Source: Streptomyces sp. TRM70350 (GTDB taxonomy: Bacteria > Actinomycetota > Actinomycetes > Streptomycetales > Streptomycetaceae). From it: a DNA stretch of 64,000 nt. The stretch's first letter is position 1, and each line of letters starts with the position of its first letter. Below are positions 35,157 to 44,013 of this stretch, in pieces. The stretch spans positions 281,784-345,783 of the forward strand of contig NZ_JAHUXH010000007.1 in the NCBI RefSeq assembly GCF_019219825.1. The letters run 5' to 3'. The notes beneath the pieces were generated by a model. That model made no database searches, was not told where the DNA came from, and saw only the letters and a list, made by a program, of their open reading frames with translations. A program made the translations under genes and the position numbers.

Positions 35157-36252
35157 CCCGACGGACCCGATGGCCGGGCCGGTGACAGGAGACGCCCTCG
35201 CGGGCTACCTGCGCGCCCAGGCCACGGAGTTCCTCCGTGCGCTCCGGCAGCACCGGGAGAACGGTGTCGGAGCCAACCACCACAACGGCACGGAGGAGAC
35301 CGTCGACGCGGCCCGAGCCCTGCGCCGCTCGGCCCGCCGCATCAGCGGCAGCCTGCACACGTTCCGTCCGCTGCTGGACACCGACTGGTCGGAGGGCATG
35401 CGCCCGGAACTGGCCTGGCTCTCGGGGACTTTGGCCCTGGAACACGCCTACGCGGCCCGCCTGGAGCGGCTGCTGCAGGCCCTGCACCGGTTGTCGGGGG
35501 CGACGTTCCCGTCCCAGTCGGTGACCACGGCGGCGGCAGGCGTGGCCGCGGGCAACCGGGCCACCGGCGCGGCGAAGGCCGGCCCGGCGGCACCTCCCAC
35601 CGCCGGTCCCCCGGCGGCCCCGGAGCGCGGCAACCTCACCGTGGGCGCGGCCAAAGCGGGCGCCCTGCTAGAACGCCAGCTCACCCTCGCCCGGACCCGG
35701 GCCCACTCCAGCGCCCTGCAGGCGCTCGGCTCCTCCCGCTTCCACGCGGTCGCCGACAAGGTCGCCGTCCTGGCCAGCGAGGTCCCGCTCACCCCCGCCG
35801 CGGCCACCGCCGACCTGCGTCCGCACGCCGCGGCGGCCGAGGAGCGCCTCACCGACGCGGTGGCCGCCCTGCCCCTGGTCATCGCGGGCCACCCGTACAA
35901 CGCGGAGGCCCTGATCCACGGCCTCTCCCCGGACCCCGCCCCGCACCCGCAGGACGCCCCCTGGCACCAGGTCCGCCTCCTGCTGCGGCTGCACCGCTAC
36001 GCCCGCGAGGTCCTCCACGGCGAGAACGCGCCGGTCGACGTCCGCCTGCTGGCCGCGGGACAGGCCCTCAACCGGCACCGCGACGCCTCCGAGGCGGCGG
36101 CGGCAGCCGCGGCAGCGGCCCGTACGCCGCGCATCGCACCGGCGACGGCGTACGCGCTCGGCGTGCTCCACGCCGACCAGCGGCACGAGGTGGAGGCGGC
36201 CCGGTTCGAGTTCCAGCAGTCCTGGCAGAAGCAGACGGTAGGCACGTCCTGA
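35137..36252 (+). CDS. CHAD-domain protein
   Basis: 371 aa. Conserved histidine alpha-helical (CHAD) domain: helix repeat with [20 protein letters not shown] near the N-terminus and a long Arg/His-rich helical body. CHAD domains bind inorganic polyphosphate. GTG 35137, with GGAGG upstream, lies inside the last codons of ppk (20-base overlap), so the two proteins are made together and probably act together. An Ala-rich insertion near 130-175 has no clear role. Cytoplasmic. Confidence 0.87.
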   Translation: MAQQHLDPTDPMAGPVTGDALAGYLRAQATEFLRALRQHRENGVGANHHNGTEETVDAARALRRSARRISGSLHTFRPLLDTDWSEGMRPELAWLSGTLALEHAYAARLERLLQALHRLSGATFPSQSVTTAAAGVAAGNRATGAAKAGPAAPPTAGPPAAPERGNLTVGAAKAGALLERQLTLARTRAHSSALQALGSSRFHAVADKVAVLASEVPLTPAAATADLRPHAAAAEERLTDAVAALPLVIAGHPYNAEALIHGLSPDPAPHPQDAPWHQVRLLLRLHRYAREVLHGENAPVDVRLLAAGQALNRHRDASEAAAAAAAAARTPRIAPATAYALGVLHADQRHEVEAARFEFQQSWQKQTVGTS

Positions 36253-36278
36253 GCGCACGAGGGGGCGGTGAACAGCCG

Positions 36279-36701
36279 TTGACCGGTACGAAGGACACCC
36301 CGGTCCAGGCGGCCGGGTGCGTCCTGTGGCGCCGTTCCCCCGTCGACGGGGGACTGGAGGTCTGTCTGGTCCACCGCCCGAAGTACGACGACTGGTCCCA
36401 CCCCAAGGGCAAGCTGAAGCACGGTGAGGACCCGCTGGCGGGCGCGCTGCGGGAGGTCGAGGAGGAGACCGGCTACACCGCGGCGCCCGGCGCCGAGCTG
36501 CCCACCCTGCACTACCTGGCGAACGGCCGCCCGAAGCAGGTCCGTTACTGGGCGGCCGAGGCCACCTCGGGCGGCTTCACACCGAGCACCGAGGTCGACC
36601 GCATCCTGTGGCTCTCCCCCACGGCGGCCCGGCCGCGCCTGACCCAGCCCCGCGACCGCGAACTGGTGGACGAACTGCTGGCGACCATGCGCCACGCCTG
36701 A
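36279..36701 (+). CDS. Nudix hydrolase (MutT-like)
   Basis: 140 aa, a single Nudix domain. The Nudix box is complete: G44-x5-E50-x7-R58-E59-V60-x-E62-E63-x-G65. The N-terminal VQAAGCVLWRR strand and the HRPKYDDWSHPKGK motif are like actinobacterial MutT1. The histidine-phosphatase domain found in full-length MutT1 is absent. Likely substrates are oxidised nucleotides or (di)nucleoside polyphosphates. The start is TTG 36279, 26 bp after the CHAD gene; no better start is available. Confidence 0.85.
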   Translation: MTGTKDTPVQAAGCVLWRRSPVDGGLEVCLVHRPKYDDWSHPKGKLKHGEDPLAGALREVEEETGYTAAPGAELPTLHYLANGRPKQVRYWAAEATSGGFTPSTEVDRILWLSPTAARPRLTQPRDRELVDELLATMRHA

Positions 36702-36716
36702 GAACCGGCGGGACGG

Positions 36717-36890
36717 TCAGGATCCGGCCACATGCCCCGCCGCGTCGGTCCGGGCCAGACTCCGCGCCCGGCGCGCGGGCCCACGCCAGCCGCAGACGCA
36801 GCGGGCCACACAGAAGGGCCCCTGCTCGACGGTGCTGGTGCGATGCGCCGGACGGTCCTGGCCTGGGGACAACCGATCCTGCTCTGTCAC
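36717..36890 (-). CDS. 57-aa cysteine-containing small protein
   Basis: GTG 36890. The product has VEQGPFCVARCVCGWRGP (Cys 27, 31 and 33) followed by a basic helix ARRARSLARTDAAGH. It resembles small Streptomyces proteins with a zinc-ribbon-like C-x3-C-x-C motif, but only three Cys are visible here (His53 could complete a site). Function unknown. It is convergent with the Nudix gene. A single PHO-box-like unit (GTTCACCTGGC) lies 19 bp upstream of the start. Confidence 0.6.
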   Translation of the reverse strand: MTEQDRLSPGQDRPAHRTSTVEQGPFCVARCVCGWRGPARRARSLARTDAAGHVAGS

Positions 36891-36908
36891 CCCGACGACG
36901 TTACCGAG

Positions 36909-36919
36909 GCCAGGTGAAC
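36909..36919 (-). promoter_or_regulatory. Single PHO-box-like unit
   Basis: On this strand the bases read GTTCACCTGGC, matching the PhoP direct-repeat unit found in the pst promoter (GTTCACC core). Neighbouring 11-bp windows do not repeat it, and PhoP normally needs two or more units. It lies just upstream of the 57-aa gene. Confidence 0.3.
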
Positions 36920-37102
36920 AGCCGGCCAGGCCGTAGTAAGCGTATTCCACACGCCCGCCCGAGCTCCCCCGCGAACCCGGCGCAGAGCACTCCCCGCGCA
37001 CGCCTCCACCACCCCGGGCCCCGCGTGACGGCTCTACCTACCCGTCGTTAACCGGAACAACAGGGGGCCCGAGACGAACGTACGGCTGGGGGTAGGCAGA
37101 CG

Positions 37103-37936
37103 ATGGCGGAGCAGTACGGCAGGACGGGCGGAACGGTCGTGGCGGCAGGACTGACGGCCTGCGTCTGCCTTCTCGCCTCCGGATGCACGGGCGGCGCCGC
37201 CGCCGAGGACGCCCGCCCGGCCGACCCGGTCCGCACCCTGCACCGCGCCGCCGACACACTGGTCGACGCGGGCACGTCCAAGGCCCGGACGTCGATGGAG
37301 ATGGCGACCGGCGGCACCCGCGTCACCATCCGCGGCGAGGGCGTCTACGACTACACCCGCCAGCGCGGCCGACTGAAGGTCATGCTCCCCCAGGACCCGT
37401 CCGGCCAGAGCGAGCACCGTCCGATCACCGAACTCCTCGCGCCGGGCGCCCTCTACATGAAGAACCGAGGCGCCGGGGTCCCCGCGGACAAATGGGTGCG
37501 CGTCGACACCTCGACCCTCTCGGACGGAAACCTGGTCACCGGCGGCGCCACGGACCCCTACGCCGCCGCCGAGGTGCTGCGCGGCACCCGCACCGCGCAG
37601 TACGTCGGCCGTACCGAGATCGCGGGCACCGAGGTGAACCACTACCGGGGCACCGCCGACCTCGCCCAGGCCGCCAGGACCGCGTCCCCGGGGGGCCGGG
37701 CCTCGCTCGCGGCGGCGGCGAAAGGGTTCGCCACGGCCGAGGTCCCGTTCGACGTGTTCCTCGACGACGAGGGCCGCATCCGCAAGGTCAGGCACCGCTT
37801 CAGCTTCGTCAACGGCCGGCAGCAGGCCACCGTGGCGGTCGCGTCGACGACCCTGCTCTACGACTTCGGCGCCCCCGTCGACGTACGCCTGCCGCCTGAG
37901 GAGGACATCTACGCGGGCCGGATCGCCGAGGAGTGA
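37103..37936 (+). CDS. Secreted lipoprotein (LppX/LprG-like)
   Basis: 277 aa. Lipoprotein signal with lipobox LASGC (Cys28). The mature part resembles the LppX_LprAFG / outer-lipoprotein carrier fold: TSMEMATGGTRVTIRGEG and later KVRHRFSFVNG. Such proteins bind lipids or shuttle molecules at the envelope. Function here unknown. ATG 37103. Single gene; the 57-aa gene is divergent. Confidence 0.82.
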   Translation: MAEQYGRTGGTVVAAGLTACVCLLASGCTGGAAAEDARPADPVRTLHRAADTLVDAGTSKARTSMEMATGGTRVTIRGEGVYDYTRQRGRLKVMLPQDPSGQSEHRPITELLAPGALYMKNRGAGVPADKWVRVDTSTLSDGNLVTGGATDPYAAAEVLRGTRTAQYVGRTEIAGTEVNHYRGTADLAQAARTASPGGRASLAAAAKGFATAEVPFDVFLDDEGRIRKVRHRFSFVNGRQQATVAVASTTLLYDFGAPVDVRLPPEEDIYAGRIAEE

Positions 37937-38021
37937 CCGGCGCGAACTAGCCCGTCCGTGCCATGCGCGCCGTGTAGGCCACTCCCTACTCTAGGAAGCC
38001 GGTGACGGCAGAGAAGAGGTG

Positions 38022-38204
38022 ATGCACGTGGCTCCGGTCGGCGGTACGGCAGTTCAGGACCACGTGGCCCTCGCCGAGATCGAGCTGTGCGGAGAGCTGA
38101 TCATCGCGGCCTCCGCGGCGGACGAGGACCGACTGAGCCTGGAGAGCATCGACGAGGTCCTGAGGGTGGCCGAAGAACGCGGGAACGACTCCCCCGGCAC
38201 GTGA
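38022..38204 (+). CDS. 60-aa conserved small protein next to csoR
   Basis: Acidic, helical: VALAEIELCGELIIAASAAD then SLESIDEVLRVAEERGND. One Cys. No recognised domain, but small proteins of this form are frequent beside csoR in Streptomyces. AGAGG lies 2 bases before ATG 38022 and 8 bases before the in-frame GTG 38028, so GTG may be the true start. It ends at the base next to the convergent csoR stop. Confidence 0.65.
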   Translation: MHVAPVGGTAVQDHVALAEIELCGELIIAASAADEDRLSLESIDEVLRVAEERGNDSPGT

Positions 38205-38537
38205 TCACGTGCGCAACAACCGCCCGATCGCCTTCGTCGCCTCCTCGACCTTGGCGTCGATCTCGTCCCCGCCCTTCAGCGCGGCATCGGCGACGCAGTG
38301 CCGCAGATGCTCCTCCAGCAACTGCAGGGCGAAGGACTGCAGGGCCTTCGTGGACGCGGACACCTGCGTGAGTATGTCGATGCAGTAGACATCCTCATCG
38401 ACCATCCTCTGCAACCCACGGATCTGCCCCTCGATCCTGCGCAGCCGCTTCAGATGCTCGTCCTTCTGCTTGTGGTACCCGTGGATGCCCCGGTCATGGT
38501 CGGTCACCACGCCCTCGCCGGCCTCGGTGGTCGTCAT
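38205..38537 (-). CDS. csoR: Copper-sensing repressor CsoR
   Basis: 110 aa, all-helical CsoR/RcnR fold. Cu(I) ligands C52, H77 and C81 have the same spacing (25 and 4) as C75-H100-C104 in S. lividans CsoR, and the core HGYHKQKDEHLKRLRRIEGQ is the same. The N-terminal tail is about 23 residues shorter. It represses copper-export genes and its own gene; Cu(I) releases it from DNA. The operator lies 18 bp upstream of ATG 38537. Confidence 0.93.
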   Translation of the reverse strand: MTTTEAGEGVVTDHDRGIHGYHKQKDEHLKRLRRIEGQIRGLQRMVDEDVYCIDILTQVSASTKALQSFALQLLEEHLRHCVADAALKGGDEIDAKVEEATKAIGRLLRT

Positions 38538-38555
38538 CACGCACCCTCCATCCAC

Positions 38556-38572
38556 ATACCCCTACTGGGTAT
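38556..38572. promoter_or_regulatory. CsoR operator
   Basis: ATACCC-CTACT-GGGTAT, a perfect 6-5-6 inverted repeat, the known CsoR box type (TACCC-N-GGGTA). Located just upstream of csoR, it indicates autoregulation. The same site might also affect the divergent phoU-like gene at 38752. Confidence 0.85.
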
Positions 38573-38751
38573 ATCGTACCGAACTTTGCCGGGTATGGGC
38601 CCCTTGGCCCCCGCCCGGAGCCGGCCACCGAACCGCCCCCGTACAGATGCACGGAATTCATGGGTGACACTGGAGGACGGCCCATTAGCCGTGGCCGGAT
38701 GATGCGCCTAGCATCAGCCTGTCCGACACCGAAGCACCCCGAGGACCCCAC

Positions 38752-39372
38752 GTGCGCTTTCGTCTGACCCCCAGGGAGACGAGCTTCTACGACATGTTCG
38801 CCGCATCCGCGGACAACATCGTCACCGGCTCGAAACTCCTGATGGAACTGCTCGGGGCGGACGCTTCCGCCCGGGCCGAGATCGCAGAGCGTATGCGGGC
38901 AGCGGAACACGCCGGTGACGACGCCACACACGCGATCTTCCACCAGCTGAACTCCTCGTTCATCACGCCCTTCGACCGCGAGGACATCTACTCCCTCGCG
39001 TCCTCCCTCGACGACATCATGGACTTTATGGAGGAGGCCGTCGACCTCGTCGTCCTCTACAACGTCGAGGAACTCCCCAAGGGCGTCGAGCAGCAGATCG
39101 AGGTCCTCGCCCGCGCCGCCGAACTGACGGCCGAGGCGATGCCCCACCTGCGCACCCTGGACAACCTGACCGAGTACTGGATCGAGGTCAACCGCCTGGA
39201 GAACCAGGCCGACCAGATCCACCGCAAGCTGCTCGCCCATCTCTTCAACGGCAAGTACGACGCGATCGAGGTCCTCAAGCTCAAGCAGATCGTGGACGTA
39301 CTGGAGGAAGCGGCCGACGCGTTCGAGCACGTGGCGAACACGGTGGAGACCATCGCCGTCAAGGAGTCCTGA
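38752..39372 (+). CDS. PhoU-like DUF47 protein, Pit accessory
   Basis: 206 aa, PhoU-related helical bundle (DUF47/YkaA): MRFRLTPRETSFYDMFAASA start, then FDREDIYSLASSLDDIMDF and LKQIVDVLEEAADAFEHVAN. DUF47 proteins accompany Pit transporters and are thought to control phosphate uptake through metal-bound contacts (conserved E/D residues). GTG 38752 with GAGGAC upstream. pit starts 8 bp after its stop. Confidence 0.92.
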   Translation: MRFRLTPRETSFYDMFAASADNIVTGSKLLMELLGADASARAEIAERMRAAEHAGDDATHAIFHQLNSSFITPFDREDIYSLASSLDDIMDFMEEAVDLVVLYNVEELPKGVEQQIEVLARAAELTAEAMPHLRTLDNLTEYWIEVNRLENQADQIHRKLLAHLFNGKYDAIEVLKLKQIVDVLEEAADAFEHVANTVETIAVKES

Positions 39373-39379
39373 CCCGTCC

Positions 39380-40378
39380 ATGGACACCCTCGCCCTGGTC
39401 GTGACCATCCTGGTCGCCCTCTTCTTCACCTACACCAACGGCTTTCACGACTCGGCGAACGCGATCGCCACGTCCGTGTCGACGCGCGCCCTGACACCGA
39501 AGGCCGCCCTCACCATGGCCGCGGTCATGAACCTGGTCGGCGCGTTCCTCGGCAGCGGCGTGGCCAGAACGGTCAGCGAGGGCCTGATCGAAACGCCCCA
39601 GGGCTCCACGGGCATGGGCATCCTCTTCGCCGCCCTCCTCGGCGCCATCACCTGGAACCTCGTCACCTGGTACTTCGGCCTCCCGTCCTCCTCCTCGCAC
39701 GCCCTCTTCGGCGGCATGGTGGGCGCGGCCCTGGCCGGCGGCACGCAGGTCTACTGGGACGGCGTCCTGGACAAGATCATCATCCCCATGTTCGTCTCCC
39801 CCGTCGTCGGCCTGATCGTCGGCTACCTGGTGATGACGGCGATCATGTGGATCTTCCGCCGGGCCAACCCGCACAAGACCAAGCGCGGCTTTCGCATAGC
39901 GCAAACCGTCTCCGCGGCCGGCATGGCCCTGGGCCACGGCCTCCAGGACGCCCAGAAGACGATGGGCGTCGTCGTCATGGCCCTGGTCATAGCCGACGTG
40001 GAGGACTACGGCGACCCGATCCCTCTCTGGGTCAAGATCGCTTCCGCCCTCATGCTCTCCCTCGGCACCTACGCCGGCGGCTGGCGCATCATGCGCACAC
40101 TGGGCCGCCGCATCATCGAACTCGACCCGCCGCAGGGCTTCGCCGCCGAGACAACCGGCGCGGCGATCATGTTCACCACGGCGTTCATCTTCAGGGCCCC
40201 GATCTCCACGACCCACGCCATCACGTCGGCCATCATGGGCGTCGGCGCGACCAAGCGCGTGAACGCGGTCCGCTGGGGCGTGGCCAAGAACATCATCCTC
40301 GGCTGGTTCATCACAATGCCCGCAGCGGCAGCGGTAGCGGCGTGCGCATTCGGGCTCGTACACCTGGCGTTCCTGTAG
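39380..40378 (+). CDS. pit: Low-affinity inorganic phosphate transporter Pit
   Basis: 332 aa, about ten transmembrane helices in two inverted halves. Each half carries a PiT signature: YTNGFHDSANAIATSVSTRA near residue 19-37 and RAPISTTHAITSAIMGVG near 273-290. It transports metal-phosphate complexes driven by protons, constitutively and at high phosphate. In an operon with the DUF47 gene. High-affinity PstSCAB lies convergently 640 bp away. Confidence 0.93.
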   Translation: MDTLALVVTILVALFFTYTNGFHDSANAIATSVSTRALTPKAALTMAAVMNLVGAFLGSGVARTVSEGLIETPQGSTGMGILFAALLGAITWNLVTWYFGLPSSSSHALFGGMVGAALAGGTQVYWDGVLDKIIIPMFVSPVVGLIVGYLVMTAIMWIFRRANPHKTKRGFRIAQTVSAAGMALGHGLQDAQKTMGVVVMALVIADVEDYGDPIPLWVKIASALMLSLGTYAGGWRIMRTLGRRIIELDPPQGFAAETTGAAIMFTTAFIFRAPISTTHAITSAIMGVGATKRVNAVRWGVAKNIILGWFITMPAAAAVAACAFGLVHLAFL

Positions 40379-40602
40379 CCCCTGCCCGCCGCTGCACCTG
40401 GCCCTAGCGTTACGCAGCCCGGCGTTGCGGGGTTGCCACCCATGCCGCCCTGGGCGGCACGAATGCCCGCGGATTGCGCGGCAGCGTGCACACCCGGATC
40501 ACGCGGCAGCGCGGACCCGCCAGCTGCGCAGGCACGCATGCTGCAGCAGCCACCACGCGCGCCACCGCGACAGCCGCACGTAGGCCACGCCACCACGCAC
40601 GC

Positions 40603-40638
40603 CACGCCACACCACGCCGCCACGCCACACCACGCCGC
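40603..40638. repeat. 18-bp tandem duplication in a CACGCC-rich tract
   Basis: CACGCCACACCACGCCGC occurs twice head to tail, within a 130-bp tract of related CACGCC, CACGCA and CACCAC words. Confidence 0.8.
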
Positions 40639-40860
40639 CACGCAAGCCACGCACGCCACGGCGACAGCCGCACTCGCGCACGGACGGAAGGGGACGTGTC
40701 GGGGGGTGTCCGCCCGCAGCGGTTGGCGCGTCAACACGGGTGAGTTGATAAGAGACCGATTCCGCGCCGTTCCGAGGACGGACACCCCCCGGCGCGGCCC
40801 CGACCCACCACCCGGCACCAGGCGCTACGCGCACCCCCACCGAACAGGCACAGGCCGCCG

Positions 40861-40920
40861 CAGGCACCCGCAGGCACGCAGGCACGCAGGCACGCAGGCA
40901 CGCAGGCACCCGCCAGGCAC
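40861..40920. repeat. CAGGCACG tandem repeat
   Basis: Four exact 8-bp copies of CAGGCACG at 40871-40902 with imperfect copies on each side. Simple slippage-type repeat just before the pst terminator. Confidence 0.85.
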
Positions 40921-40940
40921 CCGGAGACAGCCAACGACGG

Positions 40941-40971
40941 GGGCCCGCCCCCGGGAGCCAGGGGCGGGCCC
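40941..40971. terminator. Strong hairpin after pstB
   Basis: GGGCCCGCCCC (40941-40951) pairs perfectly with GGGGCGGGCCC (40961-40971), loop of 9. It lies about 50 bp past the pstB stop and should end the pstSCAB transcript; on the other strand it is followed by TTT and may also stop readthrough from pit. Confidence 0.85.
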
Positions 40972-41022
40972 TTTGGGTCCTCGCGGTGGCACCGCCATGC
41001 AGCACCGCGAGGAGTCGATGCG

Positions 41023-41799
41023 TCAGCCGAAGCGACCGGAGATGTAGTCCTCCGTCGCCTGCACCGACGGGTTGGAGAAGATCCGCTCCGTGTCGTCGAT
41101 CTCGATCAGCTTCCCCGGCTGCCCCACCGCAGCAAGGTTGAAGAACGCCGTCCGATCGGACACACGCGCAGCCTGCTGCATGTTGTGCGTCACGATGACG
41201 ATCGTGAAGCGCTCCTTCAGCTCCCCGATCAGATCCTCGATCGCCAGCGTCGAAATCGGGTCGAGCGCGGAACACGGCTCGTCCATCAGCAGCACATTGG
41301 GCTCAACCGCGATCGCCCGCGCGATGCACAGCCGCTGCTGCTGACCACCGGACAGCCCGGACCCGGGCTTGTTCAGCCGGTCCTTGACCTCGTTCCAGAG
41401 GTTCGCCCCCTTGAGCGACCTCTCCACGACGTCGTCCAGCTCGGACTTCTTGTACGACCCCAGCAGCTTCAGCCCCGCCGCCACGTTGTCGTACACCGAC
41501 ATCGTCGGGAACGGGTTCGGCCGCTGGAACACCATGCCGACCTCACGCCGCACGGACACGGGGTCGACCCCCGCCCCGTACAGGTTCTCGTCGTCGAGCA
41601 TGACCTTGCCCTCGACCCGCCCGCCCGGCGTCACCTCGTGCATCCGGTTGAGCGTGCGCAGGAAGGTGGACTTGCCACATCCGGACGGCCCGATGAAGGC
41701 CGTGACCGAACGGGGCTCAATGGTCATCGAGATGTCCTCGATGGCCCGGAACGAACCGTAGTAGGCGCTGAGGCCGCTGACATCAATGCGCTTGGCCAT
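41023..41799 (-). CDS. pstB: Phosphate ABC transporter ATPase PstB
   Basis: 258 aa. Walker [10 protein letters not shown], signature LSGGQQQR, Walker [13 protein letters not shown] and switch His in VTHNMQQA. The PstB-specific segment [20 protein letters not shown] is present. It energises phosphate import through PstC/PstA. Last gene of the pst operon, 47 bp after pstA. ATG 41799. Confidence 0.97.
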   Translation of the reverse strand: MAKRIDVSGLSAYYGSFRAIEDISMTIEPRSVTAFIGPSGCGKSTFLRTLNRMHEVTPGGRVEGKVMLDDENLYGAGVDPVSVRREVGMVFQRPNPFPTMSVYDNVAAGLKLLGSYKKSELDDVVERSLKGANLWNEVKDRLNKPGSGLSGGQQQRLCIARAIAVEPNVLLMDEPCSALDPISTLAIEDLIGELKERFTIVIVTHNMQQAARVSDRTAFFNLAAVGQPGKLIEIDDTERIFSNPSVQATEDYISGRFG

Positions 41800-41846
41800 G
41801 TGTGAAATCACTGCTTCTTTCAGAAATCGGTCGCTGAGTGGCCGCG

Positions 41847-42902
41847 TCAGCGACCGGTCTTCGGGGACTTCCAGCGGGCGATGCCGCGGGCCGCGAGGTT
41901 CAGGATCATCACGAACGCGATCAGCGTGAGGGACGCCGCCCAGGCGCGGTCGTACGCCGCACCGTAACCCGCGCTGTTCGCGTACTGCTGGTAGATGTAC
42001 AGCGGCAGTGCCTGCTGCGGGCCCTCGAAGGGGTTGTTGTTGATGAAGGAGGTACCCCACACCAGCAGCAGCACCGGGGCCGTCTCACCCGCGATACGGG
42101 CGATCGCCAGCATGATGCCGGTGGTGATGCCGCCGAGGGAGGTCGGCAGGACCACCTTGAGGATCGTGCGCCACTTGGGCACGCCGAGCGCCAGGGACGC
42201 CTCGCGCAGCTCGTTCGGGACGAGCTTGAGCATCTCCTCCGTCGAGCGCACGACGACCGGCATCATCAGGATCGCCAGCGCGCACGAGCCCGCGAAACCG
42301 AAGGGCTGCATCTCGAAGAACAGCATCACGCTGAGGATGAACAGACCGGCGACGATCGACGGGATACCCGTCATGACGTCGACGAAGAAGGTGACGGCCC
42401 GGGCCAGGTTGCCGCGCCCGTACTCCACGAGGTAGATCGCGGTGAGCACACCGATCGGCGCCGCGATGAGCGTGGCCAGACCGACCTGCTCAAGGCTGCC
42501 GATGATCGCGTGGTAGATACCGCCGCCGGGCTCGGAGTCGGCGACCAGGCCCATCGAGTGGGTCAGGAAGTAGCCGTCCAGGACCTTCACGCCACGCTTC
42601 ACGGTCTCGTAGACCAGGGAGGCGAGCGGAATCACGGCGAGCAGGAAGGCGACCCAGACGAAGGAGGTCGCGAGGCGGTCCTTGGCCTGCCGCCTGCCCT
42701 CGACGCTCGACGAGACGACGAACGTGGCGAGGACGTAGATGATGGCGGCGATCAGGCCCCACTGGACCCTGCTGTGGAGGCCGCCGACGAGGCCGATGCC
42801 CACCGCGAGGGCCAGGGAGCCACCGGCGATCGCCCACGGGGCCCACTTGGGAAGGCTGGCGCCGCGCAGGGTGCTGGTACGCGCTTCGGTGACGATGCTC
42901 AT
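41847..42902 (-). CDS. pstA: Phosphate ABC transporter permease PstA
   Basis: 351 aa, six core transmembrane helices plus N-terminal hydrophobic extension. The cytoplasmic EAA-type loop ([20 protein letters not shown]) that docks PstB is clear. It forms the channel with PstC. ATG 42902 overlaps the pstC stop by 4 bases. Confidence 0.96.
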   Translation of the reverse strand: MSIVTEARTSTLRGASLPKWAPWAIAGGSLALAVGIGLVGGLHSRVQWGLIAAIIYVLATFVVSSSVEGRRQAKDRLATSFVWVAFLLAVIPLASLVYETVKRGVKVLDGYFLTHSMGLVADSEPGGGIYHAIIGSLEQVGLATLIAAPIGVLTAIYLVEYGRGNLARAVTFFVDVMTGIPSIVAGLFILSVMLFFEMQPFGFAGSCALAILMMPVVVRSTEEMLKLVPNELREASLALGVPKWRTILKVVLPTSLGGITTGIMLAIARIAGETAPVLLLVWGTSFINNNPFEGPQQALPLYIYQQYANSAGYGAAYDRAWAASLTLIAFVMILNLAARGIARWKSPKTGR

Positions 42903-43906
42903 GCGTTGGCCCCCGAGTACTCCTTGCGGCGGGCGATGATCGCCCGGGCCGCGCCGTTGACCAGCAGGGTGATGACGAACAGGACCAGACCGGAGGCGAT
43001 CAGCGCGTCCCGGCCGAACTCCGTCGCCTCACCGAACTTGCTGGCGATGTTCTGGGCGAACGTACCGCCGCCCGGGTCGAGGAGGCTCAACTGGATGACG
43101 TAGGTCGGGGAGAGCACGGTCGCGACGGCCATCGTCTCGCCGAGCGCGCGGCCGAGGCCGAGCATCGAGGCGGAGATCACGCCGGAGCGGCCGAACGGCA
43201 GCACGGCCATCCGGATGACCTCCCAGCGCGTGGCGCCGAGGGCGAGGGCCGCCTCCTCGTGCGTCTGCGGGACCTGGCGGAAGACCTCGCGGCTCACGTT
43301 GGTGATGATCGGCAGGATCATGATCGCGAGCAGGATGCCCACGGTGAGCATCGACCGGGGGGCGCCGCCCTCCCAGGAGAAGATGCCGGTCCAGCCCAGG
43401 TACTGGTCGAGCCAGCCGAAGAGGCCGTTCATGTGCGGTACGAGGATCAGGGCACCCCACAGGCCGTACACGATGGACGGCACGGCGGCGAGCAGGTCGA
43501 TCACGTAGGCGATGGGACCGCTCAGCCGGCGCGGGGCGTAGTGGGTGAGGAAGAGCGCGATGGCGACCGCGACCGGAACCGCGATGACCATGGCGATGAT
43601 CGAGGACACCACGGTGCCGAACGCCAGGACGGCGATGCCGAAGACCGGCGGGTTGGCGTTGGTGTTCCACTCGAAGGTGGTCAGGAAGTTGCCCTCGTCC
43701 TGGCTGATGGCGAGGGCGGCACGCCAGGTGAGGAAGACGGCGATCGCGCCCATGATCGCCAGCAGCAGGATGCCCGACCCACGGGAGAGACCGAGGAAGA
43801 TCCGGTCCCCGGGCCGGGTGGCGCCACGAGCCGCGCGCTTCTGCTCGGTGACGGTGGGCTGCGGTGTGGGGGGTGAGGCGTCAGTGCTCTTGGTAGTTAT
43901 GTCCAT
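42899..43906 (-). CDS. pstC: Phosphate ABC transporter permease PstC
   Basis: 335 aa, six core transmembrane helices. EAA loop HEEAALALGATRWEVIRMAV. A ~35-residue cytoplasmic N-terminus precedes the first helix (GILLLAIMGAIAVFL). It pairs with PstA. Two strong hairpins sit in the 107-bp gap between pstS and this gene, so its expression is probably lower than that of pstS. Confidence 0.96.
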   Translation of the reverse strand: MDITTKSTDASPPTPQPTVTEQKRAARGATRPGDRIFLGLSRGSGILLLAIMGAIAVFLTWRAALAISQDEGNFLTTFEWNTNANPPVFGIAVLAFGTVVSSIIAMVIAVPVAVAIALFLTHYAPRRLSGPIAYVIDLLAAVPSIVYGLWGALILVPHMNGLFGWLDQYLGWTGIFSWEGGAPRSMLTVGILLAIMILPIITNVSREVFRQVPQTHEEAALALGATRWEVIRMAVLPFGRSGVISASMLGLGRALGETMAVATVLSPTYVIQLSLLDPGGGTFAQNIASKFGEATEFGRDALIASGLVLFVITLLVNGAARAIIARRKEYSGANA

Positions 43907-43923
43907 CGAGTTCTCCGGTCTGC

Positions 43924-43948
43924 GGAGCCGTACATCGTGTACGGCTCC
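43924..43948 (-). promoter_or_regulatory. 10-bp stem hairpin in front of pstC
   Basis: GGAGCCGTAC (43924-43933) and GTACGGCTCC (43939-43948) with a 5-base loop, 18 bp upstream of the pstC start. Together with the larger hairpin at 43969-44007 it would reduce or process readthrough from pstS. Confidence 0.6.
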
Positions 43949-43968
43949 TGGCGGCGGTGCACCGGACG

Positions 43969-44007
43969 GTGCGGTCCGGTCCCGCGCGGGGCGGGACCGG
44001 ACCGCAC
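43969..44007 (-). terminator. 17-bp perfect hairpin directly after pstS
   Basis: GTGCGGTCCGGTCCCGC (43969-43985) pairs exactly with 43991-44007 across a 5-base loop, 6 bp after the pstS stop. It is strong enough to act as a partial terminator or RNA-stabilising 3' end, explaining high PstS over PstCAB. There is no long U tract. Confidence 0.75.
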
Positions 44008-44013
44008 CTCAGC

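Larger units (their letters stand above)
40379..41022. other. Repeat-rich convergent intergenic region between pit and pstB
   Basis: 644 bp with no supported gene. It holds CACGCC-type repeats (40540-40680), CAGGCACG repeats (40861-40920) and a strong hairpin terminator (40941-40971). Open frames in it are low-complexity (His/Ala/Arg or Cys/Gly/Trp) and have no RBS. Codon-position bias is absent. Likely expanded by slippage. Confidence 0.6.

Noticed and set aside
36608..37051. Plus-strand ORF after the Nudix gene
   Set aside because: Low-complexity Arg/Pro product with no RBS, antisense to the 57-aa gene.
40410..41275. Minus-strand ORFs in the pit-pstB gap (40410-40673, 40499-41275)
   Set aside because: They translate repeat DNA (runs of Val/Trp/Arg/Cys), have no RBS, and one runs antisense-frame through pstB.
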